Source of the DNA: Arthrobacter sp. V1I9
GTDB taxonomy: Bacteria; Actinomycetota; Actinomycetes; Actinomycetales; Micrococcaceae
Assembly: GCF_030817075.1 (NCBI RefSeq)
Contig: NZ_JAUSYU010000001.1
Coordinates: 1,922,001-1,986,000, forward strand
DNA length: 64,000 nucleotides
Direction: 5' to 3'
Below are positions 17,645 to 27,139 of this stretch, piece after piece. The number at the start of each line of letters is the position of its first letter. Position 1 is the stretch's first letter. Under the pieces are notes generated by a model. It had not been told where the DNA came from. It did not search any database and worked only from the letters and a program-made list of their open reading frames with translations. A program made the position numbers and the translations under genes.

Positions 17645-18567
17645 GAAACTTCTCCCACCCAGGCCAGTTCGTCCGCCTGATTGAAGTACTTACGGGAAAT
17701 GGCGTCCGAGGCCTGGGACACTGCCTTCTGCACGCGTTCCATGTGTTCGGGGAGCTCGGACATGAGGTCGTCCGTGCGGTGGAACTCGAGGAACGTGCGC
17801 GCCTGCCCCACAATCCGGCGGGCGTCGTTGATGAAGCCCACACGCTGCGCGGAGGGATCCAGTTTGGCAAGGCACTCGTCGGCATCCCGCAGCGCATACA
17901 CAATGGACCGCGGGAACAGCCGGTCCAGCAGCAGGAATTCGGCAGCGTGCTGGTCGCCGAAGGCGGCCCGGCGCGTGCGCAGGAAGGACTCGTACGCCCC
18001 GGCGCAGCGGAGCATGTTGACCCAGGACATGCCTGCGGACAGGACATCGCGGGTGGACAGCATGCGGGCGGTCATGTCGGCCCGCTCCAGGGAGCGTCCC
18101 AACACCAGGAACAGCCAGCTTTCATCATGGCTCACCGTGGTGTCCGCCAGGCCGCTCACCATGGCTGTGCGTTCCAGCGTCCAGTTGCAGAACCGGTAGG
18201 TGCCCACCACGTCCTTGCGGTGCTGGCTCAACCCGTAGTACGTGGTGTTGAGGCTCTCCCACAAACCGGAGGAAACCGTTTCGCGGGCGCGGCGGGCGTT
18301 CTCGCGTGCCGCTCCCAGGGACCCGGCAATCGAGGTGGCGCTGGTCTTGTCGTACGCCAGGGCATGGAGTAGTTCAGGCAGCCCGAAGTCCTCGCTCTGC
18401 GGGCGGGCGCCCATAACGGCCAGAAGCTCCTGCGCCACGCTTTTCCGCTCGTCCATGGGCAGGTGGTTCAGCCGCTCCAGGTGCACATCGAGGATGCGCG
18501 CCGTGCCGTCGGCACGCTCCACATAACGGCCAATCCAGAAAAGGGACTCGGCAATACGGCTAAGCAT
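17641..18567 (-). CDS. Alpha-E domain-containing protein
   Basis: A 308-residue, almost wholly alpha-helical protein beginning MLSRIAESLFWIGRYVERA, the invariant start of the alpha-E (COG2307) family. No catalytic motif is recognised. The family occurs almost always beside a circularly permuted ATP-grasp protein and a transglutaminase-like protein, as here. It lies 60 bp downstream of the ATP-grasp gene and is coupled to the transglutaminase gene. Confidence 0.88.
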   Translation of the reverse strand: MLSRIAESLFWIGRYVERADGTARILDVHLERLNHLPMDERKSVAQELLAVMGARPQSEDFGLPELLHALAYDKTSATSIAGSLGAARENARRARETVSSGLWESLNTTYYGLSQHRKDVVGTYRFCNWTLERTAMVSGLADTTVSHDESWLFLVLGRSLERADMTARMLSTRDVLSAGMSWVNMLRCAGAYESFLRTRRAAFGDQHAAEFLLLDRLFPRSIVYALRDADECLAKLDPSAQRVGFINDARRIVGQARTFLEFHRTDDLMSELPEHMERVQKAVSQASDAISRKYFNQADELAWVGEVS

Positions 18568-18627
18568 TCGCGGCTACCTCCTGCGGGCCCGACACGGGAA
18601 AAGACAATCGATGGATCACGGCCCGGT

Positions 18628-20184
18628 TCACTGCTGCTGCTCCGACTGGCGGTCGCGCCAGTTGCTTTCAACCGGCCACACGGACACGCGTTCTCGCACC
18701 GAAATGGACGGCCGGGGCAGGGTCTCCACCGGCACCTGGGGCGAATCGGCAAGGACCCAGGTGTCCTTGGACCCGCCGCCCTGGCTGGAGTTCACAATCA
18801 GCGAGCCTTCCTTCAGTGCCACGCGGGTAAGGCCGCCGGGCAGCACCCAGACGTTGTCGCCGTCGTTCACTGCGAAAGGCCGCAGGTCCACGTGGCGGGG
18901 GCCGAACTTGTCGCCGCCCAGCGTGGGGACGGTGGAGAGCTGCAGTACCGGCTGCGCGATCCAGCCGCGGGGGTCTGCGATGACCCGCTGGCGGAGGGCG
19001 TCCAACTCGTCCTTGGAGGCGTCGGGGCCGATGACCAGGCCCTTGCCGCCAGAGCCGTCCACAGGCTTGACCACGAGTTCTGACAGGTTGTCCAGAGTGT
19101 ACTCGCGGGCTTCCTTCTCCTCCAGGCGGAAGGTGTCCACGTTCGCGATGATGGGTTCCTCGTTGAGGTAGTAGCGGATGAGGTCCGGGACGTAACTGTA
19201 GACCAGTTTGTCATCCGCGACGCCGTTGCCCACTGCGTTCGCGATGGTCACCCCGCCTGCCCGGGCAGCGTTGACGAGCCCGGGGCACCCGAGCATGGAG
19301 TCGGCCCGGAACTGCAGCGGGTCCAGGAAGTCGTCGTCGATCCGCTTGTAGATGACGTCCACGCGCTGCTCACCGGCGGTGGTGCGCATGTAGACGCGGT
19401 TTCCACGGCAGATGAGGTCGCGGCCTTCCACCAGTTCCACGCCCATCAGGCCGGCGAGCAGGGTGTGCTCGAAGTAGGCGCTGTTGAACACACCGGGGGT
19501 CAGGACGACGACGGTGGGATCGTCCACGCCCGCGGGTGCGGTTTTGCGCAGGGCCGAGAGGAGCCGGCGGGGGTATTCCTCAACCGGGCGGATGAGCTGC
19601 TGGCCGAAGGCTTCGGGCAGGCCCTTCGCCATGGCACGCCGGTTTTCCAGGACGTAGCTGACCCCGGAAGGGACGCGCACGTTGTCCTCGAGGACCCTGA
19701 AGGTTCCGGCCGCATCACGGACGACGTCGATGCCGGAGATGTGCACCCGCACGCCGCCGGCCGGTTCGAAGCCGTGGACCTGACGGTGGAAATGTGCACT
19801 GGTGGTCACCAGTTGCCGGGGTATCACGCCGTCGGACACCACGTTCATCTTGTCGTACACGTCGTTGAGGAAGGCCTCAAGCGCGTGCACGCGCTGGGCG
19901 ACGCCGCGTTCCAGCACATCCCATTCCGCCGCGGGAATGACCCGGGGAACGATATCGAGCGGGAAGGGACGCTCCTCGCCGGCAAAGTCGAAGGTGACAC
20001 CGCGGTCCAGGAAGGTGCGCGCCATGGAATCGGCACGGGCACTGACATCGGCAAGGGAGAGCTTACGAAGGGCGTCGGCCACCTGCCCATAAGAGTCACG
20101 GGCCTGTTGCCCGGGGGCAAACATCTCGTCGTAGGCTCCGGTGCGGCCGGCGGCCACGGAGTAATCCTGGAATAGGTCTGACAT
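18628..20184 (-). CDS. Circularly permuted ATP-grasp protein
   Basis: A 518-residue protein of the COG2308 family. VSYVLENRRAM and ELVVKPVDGSGGKGLVIGP (the ATP-binding loop) identify the permuted ATP-grasp fold, which joins carboxylates to amines through acyl-phosphates. ATG 20184 (MSDLFQDYS) is chosen from family starts; an ATG at 20229 would add 15 residues, and neither has a strong ribosome site. It is the first gene of the three-gene cassette on this strand, and it is divergent from the YeiH gene. Confidence 0.85.
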   Translation of the reverse strand: MSDLFQDYSVAAGRTGAYDEMFAPGQQARDSYGQVADALRKLSLADVSARADSMARTFLDRGVTFDFAGEERPFPLDIVPRVIPAAEWDVLERGVAQRVHALEAFLNDVYDKMNVVSDGVIPRQLVTTSAHFHRQVHGFEPAGGVRVHISGIDVVRDAAGTFRVLEDNVRVPSGVSYVLENRRAMAKGLPEAFGQQLIRPVEEYPRRLLSALRKTAPAGVDDPTVVVLTPGVFNSAYFEHTLLAGLMGVELVEGRDLICRGNRVYMRTTAGEQRVDVIYKRIDDDFLDPLQFRADSMLGCPGLVNAARAGGVTIANAVGNGVADDKLVYSYVPDLIRYYLNEEPIIANVDTFRLEEKEAREYTLDNLSELVVKPVDGSGGKGLVIGPDASKDELDALRQRVIADPRGWIAQPVLQLSTVPTLGGDKFGPRHVDLRPFAVNDGDNVWVLPGGLTRVALKEGSLIVNSSQGGGSKDTWVLADSPQVPVETLPRPSISVRERVSVWPVESNWRDRQSEQQQ

Positions 20185-20297
20185 GTCCAATAGCCAACCA
20201 TCTTTTTGTTTCGAATTCATTACTGCCATCCATTCTGGCGTGTTGGCGGACGTGGTCCGGTTCGTGCATCCCGTGTCTTTTCCGGCACAGTAGGTGA

Positions 20298-21350
20298 GTG
20301 CCAGTCCGCAGAAGCCTCCCCGCCCCCGGCCCGGGCATCCCCGGAGGCGCCGACCGGCTGCTTCCGGGCCTGGCTACGGCAGCCGTGGCACTGGCCGCCG
20401 CCTTCCTGATCCACGGGCTCGTTCCAGCCCTCCCGGCCATGACCCTGGCCGTGGTCCTGGGCGTCCTGGCTGCCAACCTGCCGGCGACGGGCGTCTGGAC
20501 TGCCGGCAGGGCACGCCCGGGGCTGGACTTCGCCGGAAAGCACCTGATGCGCGGCGGGATTGTCCTGCTGGGCCTGAAGGTGAGCGTTATGGACGTACTG
20601 GGACTGGGCTGGCTTGCCCTGTTACTGATCGCGGCGGTGGTGGCCGCGGGCTTTGGCGGAACCTACCTGATCTCCCGGCTGTTCCGGCTTCCGCCGGTGA
20701 CGTCGCTGCTGGTGGCAACGGGGTTTTCAATCTGCGGCGCTTCCGCCATCGGCGCCATGGCAGCCGTCCGCCGCATCCGGCACGTGGACACCGTCCTGCC
20801 GGTGGCGCTGGTGACGCTCTGCGGAACCCTCGCGATCGGTGTCATGCCGCTGCTGGTCCATCCCCTGCAGCTCAGCGCGCCGGTTTTCGGTGCCTGGATT
20901 GGCGCCTCAGTGCACGACGTCGGCCAGGTGGTGGCCACGGCGCAAACCGCCGGGACTGCGGCACTCGGCATCGCCGTCGTCGTCAAGCTCACCCGCGTGC
21001 TGCTGCTCGCACCCGTGGCGGCCATCGCGGGAGCGCACCAGCGCCTGACTGCGAAACCCGGCCCGGGGGCGGATGGCAATGCGAAGCTTCCGCCGGTGGT
21101 GCCCCTGTTTGTCCTGGGCTTCGTCGCCATGGTGGGTCTCCGCTCCGCCAGTTGGCTCCCGGGAGGATGGCTGGAGGCGGGGGCGGCGGTTCAAGACATC
21201 CTGCTGGGCGCCGCGCTGTTCGGTTTGGGCTCAGCCGTGCGGATCCGCCTACTGCTGCACACCGGTGGCCGTGCGCTCCTGGCGGCCCTGGTGTCCTGGC
21301 TCCTTATTGCCCTCCTGGGACTTGCGGCCGCCCTGCTGATCGCCGCGTGA
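20298..21350 (+). CDS. YeiH/UPF0324 family putative sulfate exporter
   Basis: A 350-residue membrane protein with about 9-10 hydrophobic helices. It contains ATGFSICGASAIGAMAAV, the signature of the YeiH (conserved hypothetical 698) family. Members are annotated as putative sulfate/sulfonate exporters, though direct proof is thin. The GTG at 20298 follows AGGTGA closely. No sulfur genes lie beside it. Confidence 0.85.
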   Translation: MPVRRSLPAPGPGIPGGADRLLPGLATAAVALAAAFLIHGLVPALPAMTLAVVLGVLAANLPATGVWTAGRARPGLDFAGKHLMRGGIVLLGLKVSVMDVLGLGWLALLLIAAVVAAGFGGTYLISRLFRLPPVTSLLVATGFSICGASAIGAMAAVRRIRHVDTVLPVALVTLCGTLAIGVMPLLVHPLQLSAPVFGAWIGASVHDVGQVVATAQTAGTAALGIAVVVKLTRVLLLAPVAAIAGAHQRLTAKPGPGADGNAKLPPVVPLFVLGFVAMVGLRSASWLPGGWLEAGAAVQDILLGAALFGLGSAVRIRLLLHTGGRALLAALVSWLLIALLGLAAALLIAA

Positions 21351-21383
21351 TTTTGACCACCCGGCGCGTGCTTAGATAGCTGG

Positions 21384-24020
21384 GTGTTAAATGAGAATCT
21401 GCAGCGCAACGAAGCCGCCGAACGTTCAGCCCTGATCAGCACCACCAGCTACGACGTAACGCTGGACGTGCGCCGGGCGGCCGACCCGGACGTTGCAGGC
21501 TATCCAAGCCGCAGCATCATCAACTTCACCGCCGAGCCAGGCGCCTCGACGTTCCTGGATTTCATCGGCGAGGTCCACAGCGTGCTCCTTAACGGCCAGG
21601 AACTCCGCGTGGAGCACGCGGTGGGCGGCGCCCGCATCAAGTTGGACAACCTGCAGGCCGAGAACCAGGTGACCGTCACCGGTACCGCCTTGTACAGCCG
21701 CACGGGCGAAGGCATGCACCGCTTCGTGGATCCCGCCGACGGCCAGTGCTACCTCTACACACAGTACGAGCCGGCGGATGCCCGCCGGGTCTTCGCGAAC
21801 TTCGAACAGCCCGACCTCAAAGCCGCCTTTACCTTCCATGTGACGGCACCCGCCGAATGGCACGTGGCCTCCAACGGTGCGGAAGTGAACCGCACGCTCC
21901 TCTCCAACGACCGGGCCGCGGCACGCTGGGACTTCGCCAGCACCGAACCCATGTCCACCTACGTCACCACCGTGCTGGCCGGCCCCTACTTCAAGGCAGA
22001 AGACCGCTGGCAGGCAACGCTCGACGACGGCACGCCCCTCGACGTGCCGCTCGCCCTGTACTGCCGTGCGTCGATGGCTGACTCTTTCGACACCGGTGCG
22101 CTCTTCCGCCTCACCAAGAACGGCCTGGACTTCTTCAACCGGCTCTTCGACTACCCCTACCCCTGGGGCAAGTATGACCAGGCCTTCGTTCCCGAATACA
22201 ATCTGGGCGCCATGGAGAACCCCGGCCTGGTGACGTTCACCGAGAACTACGTCTTCACCTCACGTGCCACCGACGCCCAATACCAGGGCCGCGCCAACAC
22301 CCTCATGCACGAGATGGCGCACATGTGGTTCGGGGACCTGGTGACCATGCAGTGGTGGGATGACCTATGGCTCAAGGAATCGTTCGCGGACTACATGGGC
22401 ACATTGGGCGTTGACCAGGCTACCGATTGGGACACCGCCTGGGTCAACTTCGCCAACAAGCGCAAGGCCTGGGCCTACGTCCAGGACCAGCTGCCCACCA
22501 CGCACCCGATTGTGGCGGACATCCCCGACCTTGAGGCCGCAAAGCAGAACTTCGACGGCATCACCTACGCCAAGGGCGCTTCGGTGCTGAAGCAGCTGGT
22601 GGCCTACGTGGGCTTCGAATCGTTTATCGCCGGCTCCCGCGGGTACTTCCGCAAGCACGCCTACGGAAACACCTCCCTGGCCGATCTGCTTGCGGCCCTC
22701 ACCGCCTCCTCCGGGCGGGACCTGGCCGGGTGGGCGCAGCAGTGGCTGCAAACCTCGGGCATCTCCACGCTGTCCCTGGACATCGCTGCGGATGCGGCAG
22801 CCGACGACGGCGTGCTGGGCCGGGTGGCAATCGTCCAGAAGGCAATGGACCCGGTCACCGGACGGGAAGAACTCCGTCCCCACCGGCTGCGCGTGGGTTC
22901 CTATGATTTTGATGCCGACGGCGCTTTGGTGCGGACCGGAAGCATCGAGACCGACGTTGTGGGTGCACGGACAGAGCTTGCAGAGCTGACGGGGCAGCCG
23001 CGGCCCGCGCTCCTGCTCGTGAATGACGACGACCTTACCTACGCCAAAGTCCGGCTCGACCCGGAGTCCGAGGCCACCGTCCTGGCCTCGTTGGACAGGA
23101 TCACGGACCCCATGGCCCGTGTCCTGTGCTGGACGGCGCTCTGGAACTCGGTCCGGGACGGTGAAAGCGCGGCTGCGCGGTACGTTGACGCGGTGGCCAC
23201 CTTCGCTCCAGCGGAAACTGGCATCGGCGTCCTGTTGAACATCCTCGACAACGCAAGAACCGCCGTCGAACGCTACACGTCTGCAGACGACCGGAAAGCC
23301 GTGCGGGCCTCCTTCCTGGCGACCGCTGCTGCAGAACTGGACCGCGCCCAGCCGGGCTCGGACCAGCAGTTGGCGTGGGCTCGGACGCTTGCCACCCTCA
23401 GCAGGCACGATGACGGGATGCTGCACCGGCTGAGTGGCCTGTTGGACGGAACATCCCCGGTATCGGGCCTGGCAGTGGACGCCGAGCTGCGCTGGCAGCT
23501 TTGGCACGCCCTGGCGGCGAACGGGCAGGCAACGGTCGCCGAGCTCGACGCCGAGCTGGCCCGCGACACCACAGCCTCGGGACGCGCCGGGCACACTACA
23601 GCGCTCGCCGCCCGGCCCGATCCGGAGGTTAAGGCAGCGGCATGGAAAGCGGCCGTGCAGGGGAACGACCTGTCCAACCAGCTGCTGACCGCCACGATCA
23701 ACGGCTTCATCACCGCCCCGGAAGAACTGCTTGAACCTTACGCGGAGCCGTACTTTGAGTGCCTTCGCGCAGTCTGGAACGGGCGCAGCATCGAGATCTC
23801 GAGCCGGATCGTGCGCGGCCTCTACCCACTCGCGCAGGACCTGGCCGAGGGGGCGGAACCGGCAGACCATCCGGTTATCCTGCGGACCGACGAATGGCTG
23901 GCCGAGAACGCCGAGGCACCCCGCGCCCTGCGCCGGATTGTCATCGAGCAACGCAGCCACCTGCTGCGGGCGCTGACGGCGCAGGCGGCCGTCCTCAAAA
24001 CCCCGTCCGCTGCTCCGTAA
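21384..24020 (+). CDS. pepN: Aminopeptidase N (M1 family)
   Basis: An 878-residue zinc metalloaminopeptidase. The exopeptidase motif GAMEN is at 275-279, the zinc site HEMAH at 309-313 with the third ligand Glu332, and a large helical ERAP-like C-terminal domain follows. No signal peptide is seen, so it acts in the cytoplasm, trimming N-terminal residues from peptides. The start is a GTG 33 bp after the YeiH stop. Length and motifs match actinobacterial PepN. Confidence 0.93.
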   Translation: MLNENLQRNEAAERSALISTTSYDVTLDVRRAADPDVAGYPSRSIINFTAEPGASTFLDFIGEVHSVLLNGQELRVEHAVGGARIKLDNLQAENQVTVTGTALYSRTGEGMHRFVDPADGQCYLYTQYEPADARRVFANFEQPDLKAAFTFHVTAPAEWHVASNGAEVNRTLLSNDRAAARWDFASTEPMSTYVTTVLAGPYFKAEDRWQATLDDGTPLDVPLALYCRASMADSFDTGALFRLTKNGLDFFNRLFDYPYPWGKYDQAFVPEYNLGAMENPGLVTFTENYVFTSRATDAQYQGRANTLMHEMAHMWFGDLVTMQWWDDLWLKESFADYMGTLGVDQATDWDTAWVNFANKRKAWAYVQDQLPTTHPIVADIPDLEAAKQNFDGITYAKGASVLKQLVAYVGFESFIAGSRGYFRKHAYGNTSLADLLAALTASSGRDLAGWAQQWLQTSGISTLSLDIAADAAADDGVLGRVAIVQKAMDPVTGREELRPHRLRVGSYDFDADGALVRTGSIETDVVGARTELAELTGQPRPALLLVNDDDLTYAKVRLDPESEATVLASLDRITDPMARVLCWTALWNSVRDGESAAARYVDAVATFAPAETGIGVLLNILDNARTAVERYTSADDRKAVRASFLATAAAELDRAQPGSDQQLAWARTLATLSRHDDGMLHRLSGLLDGTSPVSGLAVDAELRWQLWHALAANGQATVAELDAELARDTTASGRAGHTTALAARPDPEVKAAAWKAAVQGNDLSNQLLTATINGFITAPEELLEPYAEPYFECLRAVWNGRSIEISSRIVRGLYPLAQDLAEGAEPADHPVILRTDEWLAENAEAPRALRRIVIEQRSHLLRALTAQAAVLKTPSAAP

Positions 24021-24093
24021 CCGCCCTTGTGGCCGCTCATAAGGGCACCTGCGGAGCAATCGATGGGATAAGTCCCGGATTCTCCGGGTCTGG

Positions 24094-25185
24094 TCAGGGG
24101 ACCCGGTGAAGCCATTCCTCCGTGCCGAACTTGGTTGCCACACGCTCGCGGGCGGTGGCCAGTTCCGTCCCGGTCAGCTCAGACGGCGTGGCGCCATACC
24201 GCTCGCGAAAGACTTCCATCATGGCCGCAATAATCTCGGCGCGCGCCAGGCCAGTCTGCCGGCGGAGGGGGTCCACCCGCTTCTTTGCACTGCGGGTGCC
24301 TTTGTCCGAGAGCTTTTCCTTGCCGATGCGGAGTACCTCCACCATCTTGTCGGCGTCGATGTCGTAGCTCATGGTGACGTGGTGCAGCATGCCGCCGTTG
24401 GCGAGGCGCTTCTGGGCCGCGCCGCCGATCTTGCCCTGGTCCGTGGCGATATCGTTCAGCGGGATGTAAAAGGCCGTGATGCCCAGTTTTTCCAGCGCTG
24501 CCATGACCCACGCGTCGAGGAAGGGGTAGGAGTCGGCGAAGCTGAGCCCGTCCACCAGGGTCTGCGGCAGGTACAGCGAGTAGGTGATGCAGTTGCCCGC
24601 CTCCATGAACATCGCTCCCCCGCCGCTGATTCGGCGGACCACGTTGATGCCATGCTTCGCCACGCCGGTGGGGTCCACCTCGTTGCGGTAGGACTGGAAG
24701 CTGCCGATCACTGTTGACGGTTCCTGCCAGTCCCAAAAACGAAGCGTGGGGTTGCGTCGGCCGGCGCCCACCTCCTCTGTGAGGACCTCGTCGAGGGCTA
24801 CGTTGACTTCGGTGGGCAGGACCGTGGGCGGAATAAGGTTCCAGTGGTGGTCCGCCCAGGACGTGGCTTTGGCCAGCGCCCGGCGGACCGCGATGGCCAC
24901 GGCGTCGGCCGAAAATCCGAACAGGGCTGCGCCTTCCGGCAGCGACGCAGTGACGACGGCGGAAAGCTCGGACGCCGTCGTCGTGTCCGGCAATCCTGTG
25001 AGCCCCCGGTTGATGTCCAGGAGCGCCTCGTCGGGCTCCAGGAAGAAGTCCCCACTGACGGAGACATCGGCGAGCCGGCCGTGCACCACGTCCAGGTCCA
25101 CCACCACGAGTTTGCCGCCGGGTACTTTGTACTCGCCGTGCCGGCGGGCGGCGGAATCAGCAGCTGGGACGGGCGTGGCAGTCAT
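24094..25185 (-). CDS. lplA: Lipoate--protein ligase family protein
   Basis: A 363-residue protein with a BPL/LplA ligase core: the RRISGGGAMF motif (lipoyl-AMP binding), an IGSFQSYRNEVD segment before it, and a KIGGAAQKRLANGGMLHH segment after it. An N-terminal extension of about 110 residues resembles the LplA accessory domain placed first rather than last. It would load lipoate or octanoate onto dehydrogenase E2 or GcvH proteins. ATG 25185 has AGGA at good spacing; ATG 25194 is an alternative. It is convergent with pepN. Confidence 0.85.
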   Translation of the reverse strand: MTATPVPAADSAARRHGEYKVPGGKLVVVDLDVVHGRLADVSVSGDFFLEPDEALLDINRGLTGLPDTTTASELSAVVTASLPEGAALFGFSADAVAIAVRRALAKATSWADHHWNLIPPTVLPTEVNVALDEVLTEEVGAGRRNPTLRFWDWQEPSTVIGSFQSYRNEVDPTGVAKHGINVVRRISGGGAMFMEAGNCITYSLYLPQTLVDGLSFADSYPFLDAWVMAALEKLGITAFYIPLNDIATDQGKIGGAAQKRLANGGMLHHVTMSYDIDADKMVEVLRIGKEKLSDKGTRSAKKRVDPLRRQTGLARAEIIAAMMEVFRERYGATPSELTGTELATARERVATKFGTEEWLHRVP

Positions 25186-25245
25186 AAGTCCCATCCTGCC
25201 CCAGAAAGGCCGGGCCCCTGAAACGCGGCCTGCCGTTAACGCGGA

Positions 25246-25275
25246 AAAGCCCGCGCCGTTGCCGGTGCGGGCTTT
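25246..25275 (-). terminator. Rho-independent terminator of rpmE2
   Basis: AAAGCCCGC/GCGGGCTTT stem just past the L31 stop on the reverse strand, ending in a T run when read in that direction. Confidence 0.8.
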
Positions 25276-25299
25276 CGCTTGAAGCTTGGGGGAAGTGAG

Positions 25300-25557
25300 T
25301 TACTTCTTGCCGCCGAAGCCCTTGAAGCGAGCGTTGAAGCGCTCGACGCGGCCTGCGGCGTCCATGATGCGCTGCTTGCCCGTGTAGAACGGGTGGGACT
25401 CTGAGGAGATTTCGACGTCGATAACCGGGTAGGTGTTGCCGTCTTCCCACTCGATGGTCTTCTTGGAAGACACGGTGGACTTGGTCAGGAACTTCGTGCC
25501 GGAGGCCAAGTCGTTGAAAACAACAGCTTCGTACTTCGGGTGGGTATCAGACTTCAT
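25300..25557 (-). CDS. rpmE2: 50S ribosomal protein L31 type B
   Basis: An 85-residue protein beginning [16 protein letters not shown] and ending in a basic KGFGGKK tail. It lacks the CxxC zinc motif of L31 type A and has the longer type B form. In many actinobacteria the zinc-free paralogue is induced by zinc starvation under Zur; no clear Zur box was seen upstream here. It is a single gene with its own terminator and marks the left edge of the core genome before the biosynthetic cluster. Confidence 0.95.
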   Translation of the reverse strand: MKSDTHPKYEAVVFNDLASGTKFLTKSTVSSKKTIEWEDGNTYPVIDVEISSESHPFYTGKQRIMDAAGRVERFNARFKGFGGKK

Positions 25558-25712
25558 AATGGGACCTTTGTTCGCACAACTGGATTTTGCCAGCTGCCAG
25601 GTATGAATGGGATGGCCGCTTCCGTGCCAAAAGACGCAGGGCAGCCAGCTATTAATACTAGCCGAAACCCGGGGTGCCCGCGAACCGCCTGCCGGGCCCA
25701 GCCGCCGTGCAA

Positions 25713-25778
25713 GGGGTGCGAGTGCGAGTAAGCAGGTAGTTACGGGGGGTGCGGGTGCGAGTAAGTAGGTACTTACGG
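25713..25778. repeat. Two tandem 33-bp direct repeats
   Basis: Copies 25713-25745 and 25746-25778 differ at three positions. Each carries the run GGGGTGCG followed by GTGCGAGTAAG and ends in TTACGG. The second copy contains a perfect palindromic half-site pair. Such direct repeats ahead of a gene cluster suggest repeated regulator binding, but a slippage remnant is also possible. Confidence 0.75.
25761..25776. promoter_or_regulatory. GTAAGTA-GG-TACTTAC inverted repeat, candidate operator
   Basis: Perfect 7-bp arms around GG. A degraded version (GTAAGCA-GG-TAGTTAC) lies one 33-bp repeat upstream, so two sites would sit on the same face about three helical turns apart. The regulator is not in the cluster. 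Confidence 0.5.
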
Positions 25779-26063
25779 GGCTTGGATACAGGTACTCGAA
25801 GTGGTTGCGGTGGGTTACGAACCCTGTCTACTGTCGAACCACAGGTTAGAAGCCTCAACTGTCTCGGAGTATCCGCGGTGGGGAAGCCAGGTATTCGCTG
25901 CTGGGGGAAATAGCGGCGGCCGCAGTGTTCCGTTCGTGCCGCTCTGCGCGGCTTTCTTGAAAAGTGAACCGGTCCGGACGCAGATGTCCGCCACCAATCA
26001 CACACCAGCTGGCAGGAACTTTCCCCAACCCTGACCAAGCTTATGGCAGGGACGAGGGAGAAC

Positions 26064-27137
26064 ATGCCGATTATCAAGGATCCATACCTGTTCAACGAGC
26101 AGAGCCTGTTCATTGACCTGGAAGGGGTACTGGGCCGCCGCCTTTATTTGAAGATCGAGGGGTTCAATTTCGCGGGCTCAATCAAGCTCAAGCCCGCGCG
26201 GGAAATGGTGGAGCGCGCAGAGCGGGAGGGGCTGATCGGCCCAGGCTCCGTTCTCGTGGAGTCATCCTCGGGCAACCTCGGCGTCGCGCTCAGCATGATC
26301 TCCGCCAGCAAGGGATACCGCTTCGTGTGTGTGATCGATCCGCGCTGCAACCCGGCAACCCGGCAACTCATGGAGTCGCTCGGGGCACGGGTGGACCTGG
26401 TCACCGAACCGGACCCCGTCGACGGCTTCCTCGGAGCCCGGCTGAACCACGTGCGGGAGCTGTGCGCGTCCGACGAACAGTACGTCTGGCTCAACCAGTA
26501 CACCAATCCCGGCAACTGGGGAGCGCACTACCGCTGGACTGCCCCCGAGATTTCCAATCAGTTCCCCGAACTGGACGTGCTGTTCGTGGGTGCCGGGACA
26601 ACGGGGACCTTGATGGGTTGCGCGCGGTACTTCCGTGAGCACCGGCCCGATGTCCGCATTGTTGCGGTCGACGCCGCAGGATCCGTCTCGTTCGGTGGCC
26701 TGCCGGCCACCCGGCTGATCCCGGGACTTGGCATGAGCGTGCGGCCGCCGCAGCTCGACGAGTCCTTGATCGATGACGTAGTGATGGTCGAAGAACTGGA
26801 CACGGTGCGCGCCTGCCACCGCCTCACCGCGGCCGGCTTCATGCTCGGTGGCTCCACTGGGACCGTGGTCCACGGCGCCATGTCTTGGCTCGCCGACCAC
26901 GATGCCCAGGACCTGATGGCGGTGGCCATTTCCCCGGACATGGGCCGTCCCTACCTTGACACTGTCTACAACCCTGACTGGGTACACGATCATTTCGGGG
27001 CCGAAACGCTGCGAACCGACGATCGGACGGGGGCTCCGGGCCGACAATCCGGCCCGCTGTCGGAGCCACAGCACCCGACACCCGTACCCGCGGCCGCTTA
27101 CGCGGCCACCGCCGCAGCAGGAAATTTCCTAAGGTGA
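26064..27137 (+). CDS. sbnA: SbnA-like N-(2-amino-2-carboxyethyl)-L-glutamate synthase
   Basis: A 357-residue fold-type II PLP enzyme. The PLP lysine is in FNFAGSIKLKPA (Lys41), SSSGNLGVAL holds the substrate loop, and GAGTTGTLMGCARYF binds the PLP phosphate. LNQYTNPGNWGAHY and the SIK-type lysine motif are those of the SbnA group rather than CysK. SbnA condenses O-phospho-L-serine with L-glutamate to give ACEGA, which SbnB oxidises to L-2,3-diaminopropionate. ATG 26064 has GAGGGAG at good spacing; ATG 26043 has none. It is the first gene of the cluster, 2 bp before the next gene. The C-terminal 40 residues are Pro/Ala-rich and probably disordered. Confidence 0.88.
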   Translation: MPIIKDPYLFNEQSLFIDLEGVLGRRLYLKIEGFNFAGSIKLKPAREMVERAEREGLIGPGSVLVESSSGNLGVALSMISASKGYRFVCVIDPRCNPATRQLMESLGARVDLVTEPDPVDGFLGARLNHVRELCASDEQYVWLNQYTNPGNWGAHYRWTAPEISNQFPELDVLFVGAGTTGTLMGCARYFREHRPDVRIVAVDAAGSVSFGGLPATRLIPGLGMSVRPPQLDESLIDDVVMVEELDTVRACHRLTAAGFMLGGSTGTVVHGAMSWLADHDAQDLMAVAISPDMGRPYLDTVYNPDWVHDHFGAETLRTDDRTGAPGRQSGPLSEPQHPTPVPAAAYAATAAAGNFLR

Positions 27138-27139
27138 AC

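Larger units (their letters stand above)
25558..26063. other. Intergenic region upstream of the biosynthetic cluster
   Basis: About 500 bp without a convincing gene. It contains the rpmE2 promoter on the left, two tandem 33-bp repeats (25713-25778), a perfect GTAAGTA-GG-TACTTAC inverted repeat (25761-25776) and a smaller GGGTT-ACG-AACCC inverted repeat (25812-25824). GTGGTT at 25801 is mirrored by AACCAC at 25838. The promoter of the cluster must lie here, because the first cluster gene starts at 26064 and no other gap of this size occurs within the cluster. Confidence 0.6.

Noticed and set aside
24023..24046. Hairpin GCCCTT/AAGGGC between pepN and lplA as a terminator
   Set aside because: Six-base stem with a 12-base loop and no T run; too weak to call.
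25713..25778. CRISPR-like array
   Set aside because: Only two direct repeats with no spacers between them, and no cas genes.
25558..26063. Iron-regulator (DtxR/IdeR) box ahead of the SbnA/SbnB genes
   Set aside because: No TTAGGTTAG-type dyad was found, so a siderophore role is not supported, and no siderophore transporter or NIS synthetase is present.
25658..26113. A 151-codon reverse-strand frame upstream of the SbnA-like gene
   Set aside because: It is made of the tandem repeats (RTRTP runs) and low-complexity sequence, with no family features, and it overlaps the SbnA start.
26064..27137. Housekeeping cysteine synthase
   Set aside because: The motifs around the PLP lysine and the SbnB partner in the same operon fit SbnA better than CysK.
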